Numbered from the stretch's first letter, positions 35,837-44,085 are shown. The stretch: 64,000 nucleotides of DNA from Corynebacterium sp. 122RC1 (GCF_024580955.1 NZ_JANIKD010000003.1:124001-188000); one strand, 5' to 3'. The notes: generated by a model from the sequence alone, not told the origin. Numbers and translations are program-made.

Positions 35837-36679
35837 ATGAGCGGCACTGCGCTGATCATTGAAGGCGGCGGCACGCGAAACAGCTACCTGGCACCCCTGG
35901 TGGAGCTGCTTATCGACGCGCGCCAGGACTTCGGGATGGTTGCGGGGATCAGTGCGGGCTCGTCGCTGGCCGTAGCGTACTTATCCAGGGATGCGGAGCG
36001 GGCCAAAGCCAGCTTCATCGACATGGTGGTAGACCCGCGGGCAGGGGGCTTTGGTTCTTGGCTGCGCGGCCAAGGGTATTTCAACTCGCGCTTCATCTAC
36101 GAGGAATCCACCAAAGGGCCCTACCCCTTCAACTTTGAGGCATTCCGGCAGCATCCCAGCGCAATGGACATCAGTGCAATGCGCGCGGACACCGGGGAGA
36201 CAGTGCATTGGGGCAAACAAGACTGCCCCACCGTAGACGATCTTGTGGTTCGCGTACGCGCAAGCTCCACCATGCCCCTGTTCATGCCGATCACCCACAT
36301 TGATGGCGTGCCATATGTTGATGGCGCCCTTGGCGCCTCCGGCGGCCTGGCCCTAGACGCGGCCAAAGAGGCTGGCTACGAGCGTTTTGTGGTGCTGCGT
36401 TCGCGGCCTCGCGGGTTTCGTCGGAAGCCGAGCTCCGCTGGGCGAGTGCTGCGCCGCTACCCCGCGGTTGCGCGCGCTGTGAGCACTCGCCACGAGCGGT
36501 ACAACGCCACCGCCGATGAGATCGACGCACTGGAGCAAAGCGGCGCGGCGTATGTGTATTACCCGGAGCGCATGTTGATCGGCAACTCCGAGCGCAAATT
36601 AGCAAAGCTGCAGGCAAACTACGAAGCCGGCGCTGAACAGGCGAAACGCGAAATTGATGCCCTGCTCGGGTGGGTATGA
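35837..36679 (+). CDS. Patatin-like phospholipase
   Basis: The 280-residue protein has the patatin elements in order: the oxyanion glycine loop EGGGTRNSY, the nucleophile elbow GISAGSS (GxSxG) and the catalytic Asp in the DGA/G motif YVDGALGASGG. It should be a cytosolic or membrane-bound lipid acyl hydrolase. The substrate is unknown. A C-terminal helical tail (SERKLAKLQANYEAGAEQAK) resembles the YjjU-type group. It is the last backbone gene before the XRE/Abi island; 208 bases of A/T-richer DNA follow. Confidence 0.92.
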   Translation: MSGTALIIEGGGTRNSYLAPLVELLIDARQDFGMVAGISAGSSLAVAYLSRDAERAKASFIDMVVDPRAGGFGSWLRGQGYFNSRFIYEESTKGPYPFNFEAFRQHPSAMDISAMRADTGETVHWGKQDCPTVDDLVVRVRASSTMPLFMPITHIDGVPYVDGALGASGGLALDAAKEAGYERFVVLRSRPRGFRRKPSSAGRVLRRYPAVARAVSTRHERYNATADEIDALEQSGAAYVYYPERMLIGNSERKLAKLQANYEAGAEQAKREIDALLGWV

Positions 36680-36887
36680 ACTGCGAAACTCGTTCAATCT
36701 AAGCTCCACCAAGTTTTGCTGATACAGATGATCTACAATTTTTATCTGCCGCCGGCTCGTGTGGCTCAGGCAACGTGAGTTGATCCAGAATTCGTGCGCA
36801 ATAGCAAAACACCCGGCAAGTATTTCAGTATGCATTCCTCCAATAGTCTGTAGGCCATCAGATGCTCGATCAAAGAAGCAGGCACGC
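36680..36887. other. A/T-rich gap at the island boundary
   Basis: The 208 bases between the convergent patatin and Abi genes are visibly richer in A/T than the flanks. They contain no reading frame I can support, no hairpin-plus-T-run terminator and no obvious repeat of the other island end. They probably mark the junction of inserted DNA. Confidence 0.5.
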
Positions 36888-38411
36888 CTACGGATTGAAA
36901 GTCTTCAGTGCGCCCGCCTCTTGCACTATCGCCTCGAACTGTGCTTCCGGGACCTGGTTCAACAGGTGGAGCGGTGACTGGTTGCCCCCAATCGCGTTTG
37001 TAACCAGGTTTGGAAGTGGAGTCTGCCACCAGTCCAGCAGCGCCCTCGCTTTGTCAGTCCCATTCAGGTGTGTGCACGAAGAGAGGAGCTCTTTGTTGAT
37101 CTCAGCAAGGGCGTCAATGATCTTTCCGCCGCGGAACTGGAAGGAGGGATAATACCTCAGGCCTCCTAATTCAACCTCAATGACTACTTCATGGCTGCGG
37201 TATGCGCGAAGAAGGCTTTTCTGAGCTGCCCGTTTAGCTGCTGCCCACTGTTCGGGTGTGCGAGACTTCGCCGTGGGCCTCGGCTCCGCAAAAGTAAGAG
37301 TTGCACGAGTTTGAGCCGCAGTGAGGATGTCTACTCGGTCAAGCAAACTAGCGGCAACCATTGGTCCACGATCAATGTGAAAACCCCTATCCCAAAGGGG
37401 GTTCTGCATCCAATTTTGTGGGAATCCCAGTTGCCCGATGCCAAAACCAAGGTCGCGGGACCGCTGCTCGATATATCTAACGAGGTCCGCCACGCTGTTG
37501 TCAGCGGGATCGATGCTCAACAGAAGGTATCTCATCACAAGGAGCACGCCGTAGAGCTTGTTGTTCACCCTATTATCAACGAGCGGAGCAAGGAGATCCT
37601 CGTTGCTTTTGCGTGCCTGACCGGGCGCGTCAATTAGGACGTCAAAAGCGCGATTCCACACACGGCCATAGTGAGCGCAAATGTTGCGCAACTGTCTGAG
37701 GGAATTAAGCCAGTTGGCCAGTGCGCCGCGATCTCCACGACCATCGGCGGAGTGGACTTGGAAGCGTGCAGCGAGAATCTCCTGGTCAGACTGTGGCATT
37801 AGTTTGTAAAGGTTACTCAGCAGTCCGAATGACATCACCTCCGTGGCCACCCAAATCGGTAAGTGAGGGCCGTAATGCTCACGAAAGTGAAGAACGAAGT
37901 CTCCTTTCGCGCGTCTCTCGTGGCGGTCGTATTCTTCGAGCCATTCGCAGTAAGCGGTGGTCGGTACAGTGCGCAGCAGCGGTGACTCTTGTGGAGCCCG
38001 CGTCATTGCGCCTAAAGCCTCAGGATCGCGGTGCGCGAATGTGCCGATCCTACCGAGTCGGTGACCGATGAAAAAACGGAACGCCGTCTCGATGATACTG
38101 AGCGCGTCCCCGAGCCTGCCGCGGAGCTCGTGATCAAACTCATAGAGCGCCACGACACGGGTTAGGCTGGTCCCAGGTAAGAACGTGTCCAGACGGATCT
38201 CTTGGCCAGCATCATTGAACCGGGGTCCAGGAGGCTCAGGGGGGTCACGGTAGATGTGCCAGTACCCCGAGAGCCGATAATATCCGTATTTTTCGAGGAT
38301 GCTGGACGCGTACACGTCATCGCCGCAGTCCATGCCACGCGAACGTAGTCGGCGAATCTGTTCGGGGACACTTAGAAAAGGTTTCGCATAAGAACTATCC
38401 GGAGTCGTCAC
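36888..38411 (-). CDS. Abi_2/HEPN abortive-infection-type protein with extra C-terminal domain
   Basis: The 507-residue protein matches the Abi_2 (AbiD/AbiF) family. KPFLSVPEQIRRLRSRGM is near the N-terminus, followed by EKYGYYRLSGYW, LYEFDHELRGRLGDALSIIE and the HEPN RNase motif RNICAH (R242, H247) inside LRQLRNICAHYGRVWNR. Family members act as toxins against phage. After residue about 395 comes a separate domain (YYPSFQFRGGKIIDALAEIN, later ARALLDWWQTPLP and GGNQSPLHLL). It resembles the toxin-binding domain of MbcA/ParS/Xre antitoxins by eye. GTG 38411 is used because the Abi match begins right after it. An XRE-type gene lies upstream. Confidence 0.85.
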   Translation of the reverse strand: MTTPDSSYAKPFLSVPEQIRRLRSRGMDCGDDVYASSILEKYGYYRLSGYWHIYRDPPEPPGPRFNDAGQEIRLDTFLPGTSLTRVVALYEFDHELRGRLGDALSIIETAFRFFIGHRLGRIGTFAHRDPEALGAMTRAPQESPLLRTVPTTAYCEWLEEYDRHERRAKGDFVLHFREHYGPHLPIWVATEVMSFGLLSNLYKLMPQSDQEILAARFQVHSADGRGDRGALANWLNSLRQLRNICAHYGRVWNRAFDVLIDAPGQARKSNEDLLAPLVDNRVNNKLYGVLLVMRYLLLSIDPADNSVADLVRYIEQRSRDLGFGIGQLGFPQNWMQNPLWDRGFHIDRGPMVAASLLDRVDILTAAQTRATLTFAEPRPTAKSRTPEQWAAAKRAAQKSLLRAYRSHEVVIEVELGGLRYYPSFQFRGGKIIDALAEINKELLSSCTHLNGTDKARALLDWWQTPLPNLVTNAIGGNQSPLHLLNQVPEAQFEAIVQEAGALKTFNP

Positions 38412-38507
38412 GCAATCATCACCCTCGTGTCCCCAGACACCGGGGCGCGGACAAAAAAGAACAGACCCGCGTCTCATCGCGAGAAGCAAGCCTGTCGTGT
38501 TGGTTCA

Positions 38508-38546
38508 AGTCTACACCCTGTGCCCGCTTCAGGTCAAGGAAGCGGG
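38508..38546 (-). promoter_or_regulatory. Promoter of the Abi gene with inverted repeat around the -35
   Basis: On the minus strand TTGACC (38532-38537), 18 bases, then TAGACT (38508-38513) form a promoter. CCCGCTTC and GAAGCGGG (plus-strand arms at 38523-38530 and 38539-38546) form a perfect eight-base inverted repeat whose eight-base loop contains the -35. Transcription would start near 38501, giving a leader of about 90 bases that includes a small stem (AGAC/GTCT) and a run of six T near 38454-38459. Confidence 0.55.
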
Positions 38547-38590
38547 TCAGCTCTACCTGGTGGTTCAATGCGATGCACCGCGCCGTAGGT

Positions 38591-39406
38591 TTATTCATCG
38601 ACAACCAGACCTGATAGTCGCTGTAAGTAGCCTCTCCCGGAGGCCTCGCCCCCATCGAACCAAGTGAATGGGTGACGTTCGGCCAGAATAGCAGGAAGAA
38701 GCGGGTGCCCTTGTAGGATCGGAACCTCCCATTCGTCCCATCTACAGATATCATCGAAACCATCCGATACAACGTCCCAGTCGTCGTCCCCGATCAGGTA
38801 AAAGTCGTCATCATCATCGACGGCACCCTGCGACGGGATCCGTTCGAAGAGTTCAGGCATGTCCTTTAGCAACGACTGCGCACCATCGAGTGCTGCGCCG
38901 ATCAGAATCTCGTCGATTAGAGGCCCTGTACGGTCAAAGGGAAGCGTGCCCGCCTCGATTTCGTTTGAGATGACTCGGCAGCGTTGCTTGACACCTTCTA
39001 CCCAGGCCCGATTCTCCCCCACAAGCATCATGACGCGAAGATCGAAATGGCAAAAAGGAGCAACTTCGTGGAGTGGTGCACTCGGATCCTGCAGCCACTC
39101 CGCAATCTCACCATCGGCCCAACTGTCCAGCTCGACAGCTATTGCATAAGCTTGCCGTGGCGTAAGCCGAGGCGAATTTCGCCATGAACTCGTGAACGCC
39201 TCAGCCGATTTTACGAGCGCTCGCTCGAACGCAGAAGTACCCTCGAGAACGTCCCCACAAGCGATCCGAGTTTTCACACTAACCGAGTCAGGGTCAGATT
39301 CCCAGCGTCGCCAAGTCGCGAGAGAGACCTTAGCCTGTCGAGCTGCGTCGGCTTGGGTCAGTTCAAGTTCAATACGACGTTCAGTACGTTCACTACGTTC
39401 ACCCAT
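38591..39406 (-). CDS. XRE-type helix-turn-helix protein with unknown acidic C-terminus
   Basis: The 271-residue protein has an N-terminal XRE/Cro-like helix-turn-helix (ELTQADAARQAKVSLATWRR, about residues 14-35). A long region of no family I recognise follows, ending with an acidic stretch (AVDDDDDFYLIGDDDWD) and an aromatic tail. It probably binds DNA and controls its own gene and the Abi gene 180 bases downstream. I chose ATG 39406 because a full promoter (TTGACT-17-TATTCT) ends six bases before it, which implies a leaderless transcript; the in-frame ATG at 39445 lies upstream of the -35. Confidence 0.7.
   Translation of the reverse strand: MGERSERTERRIELELTQADAARQAKVSLATWRRWESDPDSVSVKTRIACGDVLEGTSAFERALVKSAEAFTSSWRNSPRLTPRQAYAIAVELDSWADGEIAEWLQDPSAPLHEVAPFCHFDLRVMMLVGENRAWVEGVKQRCRVISNEIEAGTLPFDRTGPLIDEILIGAALDGAQSLLKDMPELFERIPSQGAVDDDDDFYLIGDDDWDVVSDGFDDICRWDEWEVPILQGHPLLPAILAERHPFTWFDGGEASGRGYLQRLSGLVVDE
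39377..39403 (-). repeat. Three 9-base tandem repeats at the start of the XRE gene
   Basis: The plus strand reads ACGTTCAGT, ACGTTCACT, ACGTTCACC in tandem, directly after the start codon at 39406. In protein they encode the Glu-Arg repeats of GERSERTERR. They may be just a coding repeat or extra operator half-sites downstream of the promoter. Confidence 0.7.
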
Positions 39407-39412
39407 AGCGTC

Positions 39413-39441
39413 AGAATACTGAGTACTCAGCAAGTAGTCAA
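39413..39441 (-). promoter_or_regulatory. Promoter of the XRE gene with palindromic operator
   Basis: TTGACT (39436-39441), a 17-base spacer and TATTCT (39413-39418) lie on the minus strand, six bases before ATG 39406. The spacer begins next to the -10 with the perfect 12-base palindrome CTGAGTACTCAG (39419-39430). This is a typical place for autorepression by an XRE dimer. Confidence 0.65.
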
Positions 39442-39516
39442 TCATCAGCTAGTAAAGCGCCTGGTTCCTAGGCATTGCACCCTGGTCGAGCCCCCGCCTC
39501 GACCGACAGCACCTAG

Positions 39517-40602
39517 CTACACATTGAACTTGAACTCCACCACGTCGCCGTCAGCCATCACATAGTCCTTGCCTTCTTGGCGGACCTTGCCTTGGGCTCG
39601 GGCTTCTGCCATGGAGCCGGCGGCGTCGAGGTCATCAAAGGACACGATCTCGGCCTTGATGAAGCCACGCTCGAAATCGGTGTGAATGACGCCGGCTGCC
39701 TTTGGGGCGGTGTCACCCTTGTGGATCGTCCAGGCGCGCGTTTCCTTGGGGCCGGCGGTGAGGTAGGTCTGCAGGCCCAAAGTGGCAAAGCCAGCCTTAG
39801 CCAGAGAGTGCAAGCCAGGCTCGGTTTGGCCAACGGACTCCAGCAGTTCCATGGCTTCTTCTTCGTCGAGCTCCAGCAAGTCGGTTTCCGTCTTTGCATC
39901 CAAGAACACCGCATCCGCCGGAGCAACCAGTGCCCGAAGTTCAGCCTTGCGCGCGTCGTCAGTGAGCACTTCCTCGTCGGAGTTGAACACGTAGAGGAAC
40001 GGCTTGGCGGTCATGAGGTGCAGTTCGCGGATGAGCGAGAGGTCGATCTCGCCGTTCTTGGCCGCGGAGAACAGGGTGCGGTCATCCTCCAGGATTTCCT
40101 TGGCTTTTTGCGTTGCGGACACCACTTCAGCAAGGTCTTTGTTTTTCTTCGCGTCCTTTTCCAGCCGCGGCAACGCCTTCTCAATGGTTTGCAGGTCCGC
40201 GAGGATGAGCTCGGTGTTGATCACGGAAATGTCCGTGGAGGGGTCCACCTTGCCGTCCACGTGAATCACGTTGTCATCGGCGAATGCGCGGACAACTTGG
40301 CAGATGGCATCGGCTTCGCGGATGTTCGCCAGGAAGGCGTTGCCCATGCCCTCGCCCTCGGAAGCGCCCTTCACGATGCCGGCGATGTCCACAAAAGAGA
40401 CGGTTGCGGGCAGGATTCGCTCAGAGCCGAAGATTTCGGCGAGCCGGTTCAGGCGGGTGTCCGGCAGCTCCACCAAACCGACGTTGGGCTCGATCGTGGC
40501 GAAGGGGTAATTCGCCGCGAGGACGTCGTTGCGGGTAAGGGCATTGAAAAGGGTGGACTTGCCCACGTTAGGCAGGCCGACGATACCAAGTGTAAGACTC
40601 AC
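39517..40602 (-). CDS. ychF: Redox-regulated ATPase/GTPase YchF (OBG family)
   Basis: The 361-residue protein has the OBG-type G domain (GIVGLPNVGKSTLFNALT, then the G3 region FVDIAGIVKGASEGEGMGN), a coiled-coil insertion and a C-terminal TGS domain (RAWTIHKGDTAPKAAGVIHTD). The G4 position is FNSDEE rather than NKxD, as in YchF, which prefers ATP. It associates with ribosomes and modulates stress responses. Full length matches the family (about 360). It is the first backbone gene after the XRE/Abi island. Confidence 0.96.
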   Translation of the reverse strand: MSLTLGIVGLPNVGKSTLFNALTRNDVLAANYPFATIEPNVGLVELPDTRLNRLAEIFGSERILPATVSFVDIAGIVKGASEGEGMGNAFLANIREADAICQVVRAFADDNVIHVDGKVDPSTDISVINTELILADLQTIEKALPRLEKDAKKNKDLAEVVSATQKAKEILEDDRTLFSAAKNGEIDLSLIRELHLMTAKPFLYVFNSDEEVLTDDARKAELRALVAPADAVFLDAKTETDLLELDEEEAMELLESVGQTEPGLHSLAKAGFATLGLQTYLTAGPKETRAWTIHKGDTAPKAAGVIHTDFERGFIKAEIVSFDDLDAAGSMAEARAQGKVRQEGKDYVMADGDVVEFKFNV

Positions 40603-40678
40603 AAGGGGCTATCCTAGCAATCTTTTCTTGCACTTTTCCCCGCGGGACTGCGCACTCCCCCAACTTTTGGTTTCCCAC

Positions 40679-40706
40679 TTGTTGGGATTAAAACCGTTTA
40701 TACAGT
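40679..40706 (+). promoter_or_regulatory. Promoter upstream of metP
   Basis: TTGTTG (40679-40684) and TACAGT (40701-40706) are spaced by 16 bases. Transcription would start near 40713, giving a leader of about 145 bases before the metP ATG. The leader contains a hairpin with stem CCTTACAC/GTGTGAGG at 40749-40774 (one G-U pair). No known methionine-responsive riboswitch was recognised. Confidence 0.5.
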
Positions 40707-40857
40707 AGTTTTAGGCGTACCTTCACCTCTTCACAGTCCTGCAACCACCCTTACACGCAGGCCACTGTGTGAGGGCACGCGCTTACCCAGGAGCCCACCA
40801 AGCACCACCGAGCAAGCGCCTGAAACCTGAAAAAGCATTAATTTGAAAGGTTGGCTC

Positions 40858-42486
40858 ATGGAAACTCAGAGTCAGCGCCGCGAAACATTCTCCTCACGGT
40901 GGGTGTTTATCCTCGCAGCTATCGGTTCCGCTGTGGGCTTGGGCAACATTTGGCGCTTCCCCTACGTAGCTTACGAAAACGGTGGCGGCGCATTCCTTGT
41001 GCCCTACTTCGTGGCACTTCTTACCGCCGGCATCCCACTGCTGTTCCTCGACTTTGCATTGGGCCACCGCTACCGCGGCTCCGCGCCACTGGTGTTCCGC
41101 CGCTTCCACCCGAAAGCTGAGGCTGTGGGCTGGATCCAGGTAGGAATCAGCTTCTTCATCACCGTGTACTACGCCGCCATCATCGCTTGGGCCGCCATTT
41201 ACACCGTAAAGTCCTTCAACCGCGCCTGGGGTGCGGACACCAACACCTACTTCTTTGCAGACTTCCTGCAATTCGATGAAACCGCTGCGTTCTCCTTAGA
41301 CTTCGTGCCATCGATCACCCTCGCCCTGGCACTCGTGTGGATTGCAGCGATCGTAGTCTTGGCGATGGGCGTGGACGCTGGCATTGGCCGCGTGTCCAAG
41401 TTCTTCATGCCGCTGCTCACCGTGCTGTTTATCATCGTGGTGGTGCGCGCGCTGTTCTTGGATGGCGCAATCAATGGCCTCAACGCCTTCTTTACCCCGA
41501 ACTGGGAAGCACTGAAGAACCCCACCGTCTGGGTTGCGGCCTACGGCCAGATCTTCTTCTCCCTCTCAGTGGGCTTCGGCATCATGCTCACCTACTCCTC
41601 CTACCTCAAGCCGCGCTCCAATCTCACTGGTACCGCGCTCACCACTGCGTTCGCAAACTCTTCCTTTGAAGTGCTCGCAGGCATTGGCGTGTTTGCAACG
41701 TTGGGCTTCATGGCGCTGAGCCAAGGCGTTGCCGTGGATGAGGTGGCTACCTCCGGTATTGGCCTGGCTTTTGTAGCCTTCCCTGCCGTGATCAATGAGA
41801 TGCCGTTTGGCGCGCTGTTCGGTGTGCTCTTCTTTGGCTCCTTGACAATCGCCGGCTTCACCTCCCTGTTCTCCCTGTTCGAGGTTGTGGTCTCCGCCGT
41901 CAAGGACAAGCTGAACTTGCCGCGCAAAACCACCGCTATTGCAACTGGTTTGCTCATGGCCGTGATTTCCTTGGTGCTGTTCTCCACCACCTCCGGGCTT
42001 GCCTCGCTGGATATCATGGACAAGTTCACCAACAACATCGGCATCGTGGCCATCGCCTTGATCTCCATCATCGTGATCGACTGGATTTTGCGCCGCATCG
42101 AGGAATTCTCAGCGCACCTCAACATGGTGTCTTCCTTCCAGGTTGGCACCATTTGGCGCATCTGTGTGATCAACGTGACCACCCTGGTGCTCGGTTTCAC
42201 GCTGTTCCAGGAGATCGCCGGACTGATAGCAGAACCTTACGGTGGATACACCACCACCCAACTTGGTTGGTTTGGTTGGGGCGTGATTGGCCTGATTGTT
42301 GTGGCATCGCTGGTGCTGAGCATGCTCTCTTGGCCAAAAGACACCCCAATCGACGGCCCTCCTGGCTCGGACTTCGGCGTGGAGCCAGTGCTCACCCGCA
42401 TCCCTGGCAAGCCACGCAAGTACGACCCTCAGCGGGTAGCCGGCTTTGCAGTTGAGCAGTACCGCAAGACTCGAGAGGAGAAATAA
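40858..42486 (+). CDS. metP: NSS-family sodium/amino-acid symporter, MetP-like
   Basis: The 542-residue protein has 11-12 membrane helices and the SNF/NSS signature in helix 1 (AAIGSAVGLGNIWRFPYVAY) and GGGAFLVPYFVALL. It uses the sodium gradient to import amino acids. The tiny membrane protein gene two bases downstream matches the C. glutamicum MetP-MetS pair, a sodium-coupled methionine/alanine importer that needs both parts; this link gives the substrate prediction. ATG 40858 has GAAAGG eight bases upstream. Confidence 0.85.
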   Translation: METQSQRRETFSSRWVFILAAIGSAVGLGNIWRFPYVAYENGGGAFLVPYFVALLTAGIPLLFLDFALGHRYRGSAPLVFRRFHPKAEAVGWIQVGISFFITVYYAAIIAWAAIYTVKSFNRAWGADTNTYFFADFLQFDETAAFSLDFVPSITLALALVWIAAIVVLAMGVDAGIGRVSKFFMPLLTVLFIIVVVRALFLDGAINGLNAFFTPNWEALKNPTVWVAAYGQIFFSLSVGFGIMLTYSSYLKPRSNLTGTALTTAFANSSFEVLAGIGVFATLGFMALSQGVAVDEVATSGIGLAFVAFPAVINEMPFGALFGVLFFGSLTIAGFTSLFSLFEVVVSAVKDKLNLPRKTTAIATGLLMAVISLVLFSTTSGLASLDIMDKFTNNIGIVAIALISIIVIDWILRRIEEFSAHLNMVSSFQVGTIWRICVINVTTLVLGFTLFQEIAGLIAEPYGGYTTTQLGWFGWGVIGLIVVASLVLSMLSWPKDTPIDGPPGSDFGVEPVLTRIPGKPRKYDPQRVAGFAVEQYRKTREEK

Positions 42487-42488
42487 CC

Positions 42489-42659
42489 ATGTCCGGTATG
42501 GCGATCATGATGATGCTGCTGTTCATCGTGGTGATCTGGGGCGGGTTCGCCTTCTCCCTCACTTCCTTGATGAAGCACCCTGATGAAACCTCCGGCCAAC
42601 TCGGTGATGCCGAGTACGCCACCGATGAAGTACTCATTGCCCAGGAGGAAGCAAAATAG
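42489..42659 (+). CDS. metS: Small membrane subunit of MetPS methionine transporter
   Basis: The 56-residue protein has one hydrophobic helix (MAIMMMLLFIVVIWGGFAF) followed by a short acidic tail ending AQEEAK. It starts two bases after the metP stop, with GAGAGGAG just upstream inside metP. A single-helix protein of this size and position is what is known as MetS in C. glutamicum, required for MetP activity. The length and acidic tail are unlike a random frame. Confidence 0.82.
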   Translation: MSGMAIMMMLLFIVVIWGGFAFSLTSLMKHPDETSGQLGDAEYATDEVLIAQEEAK

Positions 42660-42685
42660 TGCGCAATAGTGCAAAATGGTGAGCT

Positions 42686-44074
42686 GTGAACGCTCCCAAT
42701 GCACCTCAAACGCCTCATGAAGACGCCCCGAATTCGAGCGCTACTACCAACGCGGATTCCGGTGCGGAACGTGAGGCGTTTTTGCATCCCAGCGACTCTC
42801 CCTCGGCGGAGCAAGCGGAGCAGGTGTTTGAAGAACTGGAGGCCGCAGGTGGCGAGGTTGACCGCACTGAGGTGATCGCGGACGGCGTGCGGGTCCTCGC
42901 GCAATGGAGCCTGCGCCTGCTGATTATTGCCGCCGCGACCTTTGCCAGCTTCTACCTGATCCAGCAATTCTGGCGCGGCCTGCTGCCGCTCATTTTGGCC
43001 CTGATTGTGTGCACCGTCTTGTGGCCGCCCACCTTAGCGTTGCGGAAAGCCGGCTTACACCCCGGTGTGGCAGCCCTGCTCACCATCCTGGCCTCCTTTG
43101 GTGCCTTTGGCACACTCATTTGGATGATTGCCCCAGACATTGGGCGGCAATCCCAAACCCTGTATTTCCAAGCGTTCGAGGGAATCCAGACGCTGCAGAT
43201 CTGGGCACAGGGCCCGCCACTGAATCTGGACGCTGACGAACTCAACCAGCAAATCAACCGCGCGGTGCAATGGGTGCAACAGCGCAGTGGCTCCATTGCG
43301 GGCGAAATCTTCTCAGGCATTGGCGCTGCCACGAGTGCACTGGTCACCCTCGGTATGGTGCTGGTACTGACCTTCTTCTTCCTCAAAGACGGCGACCGCT
43401 TCCTGCCGTGGCTACGCTCAGTTGTGGGCCGCCGCGCAGGCTGGCACCTTACTGAGTGGCTCACCAGGTCTTGGATCACCCTCGGCGGCTTCATCCGAGC
43501 GCAGGCCATCGTGAGTTTGGTGGACGCAGTGTTCATTGGCCTGGGCCTGGTGATCGTGGGCGTACCAATGGCTTTGGCGCTTGCGGTGCTCACCTTCATT
43601 GCCGGGTTTGTGCCGCTGGTTGGCGCCTTCGTTGCCGGCTTCCTGGCGGTACTGGTGGCGCTGGTGTCACTCGGTGTCACCGAGGCGATCATCGTGCTGG
43701 TGATCATCATCGTGGTACAGCAGCTAGAGGGCAACATCCTCTCCCCTATGCTGCAGTCCAAGGCGATGGACCTGCACCCTGTGATCATTCTGTTTTCAGT
43801 GACCGTGGGTGGCAGCCTCTTCCAGATCGTGGGTGCATTGCTGGCCGTGCCGTTTGCAGCCATGGTTGCGGTGCTGCTGCGCTACCTCCAGGACATGACG
43901 GCGCTGCGAAGTGGCGAAAAGACGGCCGACCAGATCGAGTTCGCTACCTTCGCCGGCTCGATGTCCGGCAAATACGGCGAGGAAGCCGGCAAAGTTCGCG
44001 CCGCCAGGCGCAACCGGATCACCGATGCCTCTGATCGCTTCACGCAATTGTTCGGACGCCTCCACGATCGGTAG
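42686..44074 (+). CDS. AI-2E family transporter-like membrane protein
   Basis: The 462-residue protein has a hydrophilic N-terminus (about 70 residues, Ala/Glu/Pro-rich) and then the AI-2E_transport (PF01594) fold with about eight helices. The conserved C-terminal part reads GNILSPMLQSKAMDLHPVII. Family members were proposed to export AI-2, but several are ion antiporters; the substrate is not predictable. The start is GTG 42686 (MNAPNAPQTPHE). It is followed 11 bases later by the DUF6542 gene. Confidence 0.9.
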   Translation: MNAPNAPQTPHEDAPNSSATTNADSGAEREAFLHPSDSPSAEQAEQVFEELEAAGGEVDRTEVIADGVRVLAQWSLRLLIIAAATFASFYLIQQFWRGLLPLILALIVCTVLWPPTLALRKAGLHPGVAALLTILASFGAFGTLIWMIAPDIGRQSQTLYFQAFEGIQTLQIWAQGPPLNLDADELNQQINRAVQWVQQRSGSIAGEIFSGIGAATSALVTLGMVLVLTFFFLKDGDRFLPWLRSVVGRRAGWHLTEWLTRSWITLGGFIRAQAIVSLVDAVFIGLGLVIVGVPMALALAVLTFIAGFVPLVGAFVAGFLAVLVALVSLGVTEAIIVLVIIIVVQQLEGNILSPMLQSKAMDLHPVIILFSVTVGGSLFQIVGALLAVPFAAMVAVLLRYLQDMTALRSGEKTADQIEFATFAGSMSGKYGEEAGKVRAARRNRITDASDRFTQLFGRLHDR

Positions 44075-44085
44075 AATGTAGTCTC

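Noticed and set aside
36766..37029. A short minus-strand frame between patatin and the Abi gene
   Set aside because: It mostly overlaps the 3' end of the Abi gene in another frame, has no ribosome site and no recognisable motif.
39484..39504. GGTCGAG/CTCGACC inverted repeat read as a ychF terminator or tRNA-like element
   Set aside because: No T-run follows on either strand and no cloverleaf can be drawn; it is left as an unexplained hairpin in a 70-base gap.
36680..39516. Attachment-site repeats flanking the XRE/Abi island
   Set aside because: No shared direct repeat was seen between the 36680-36887 gap and the 39446-39516 gap, and no integrase or transposase is nearby.
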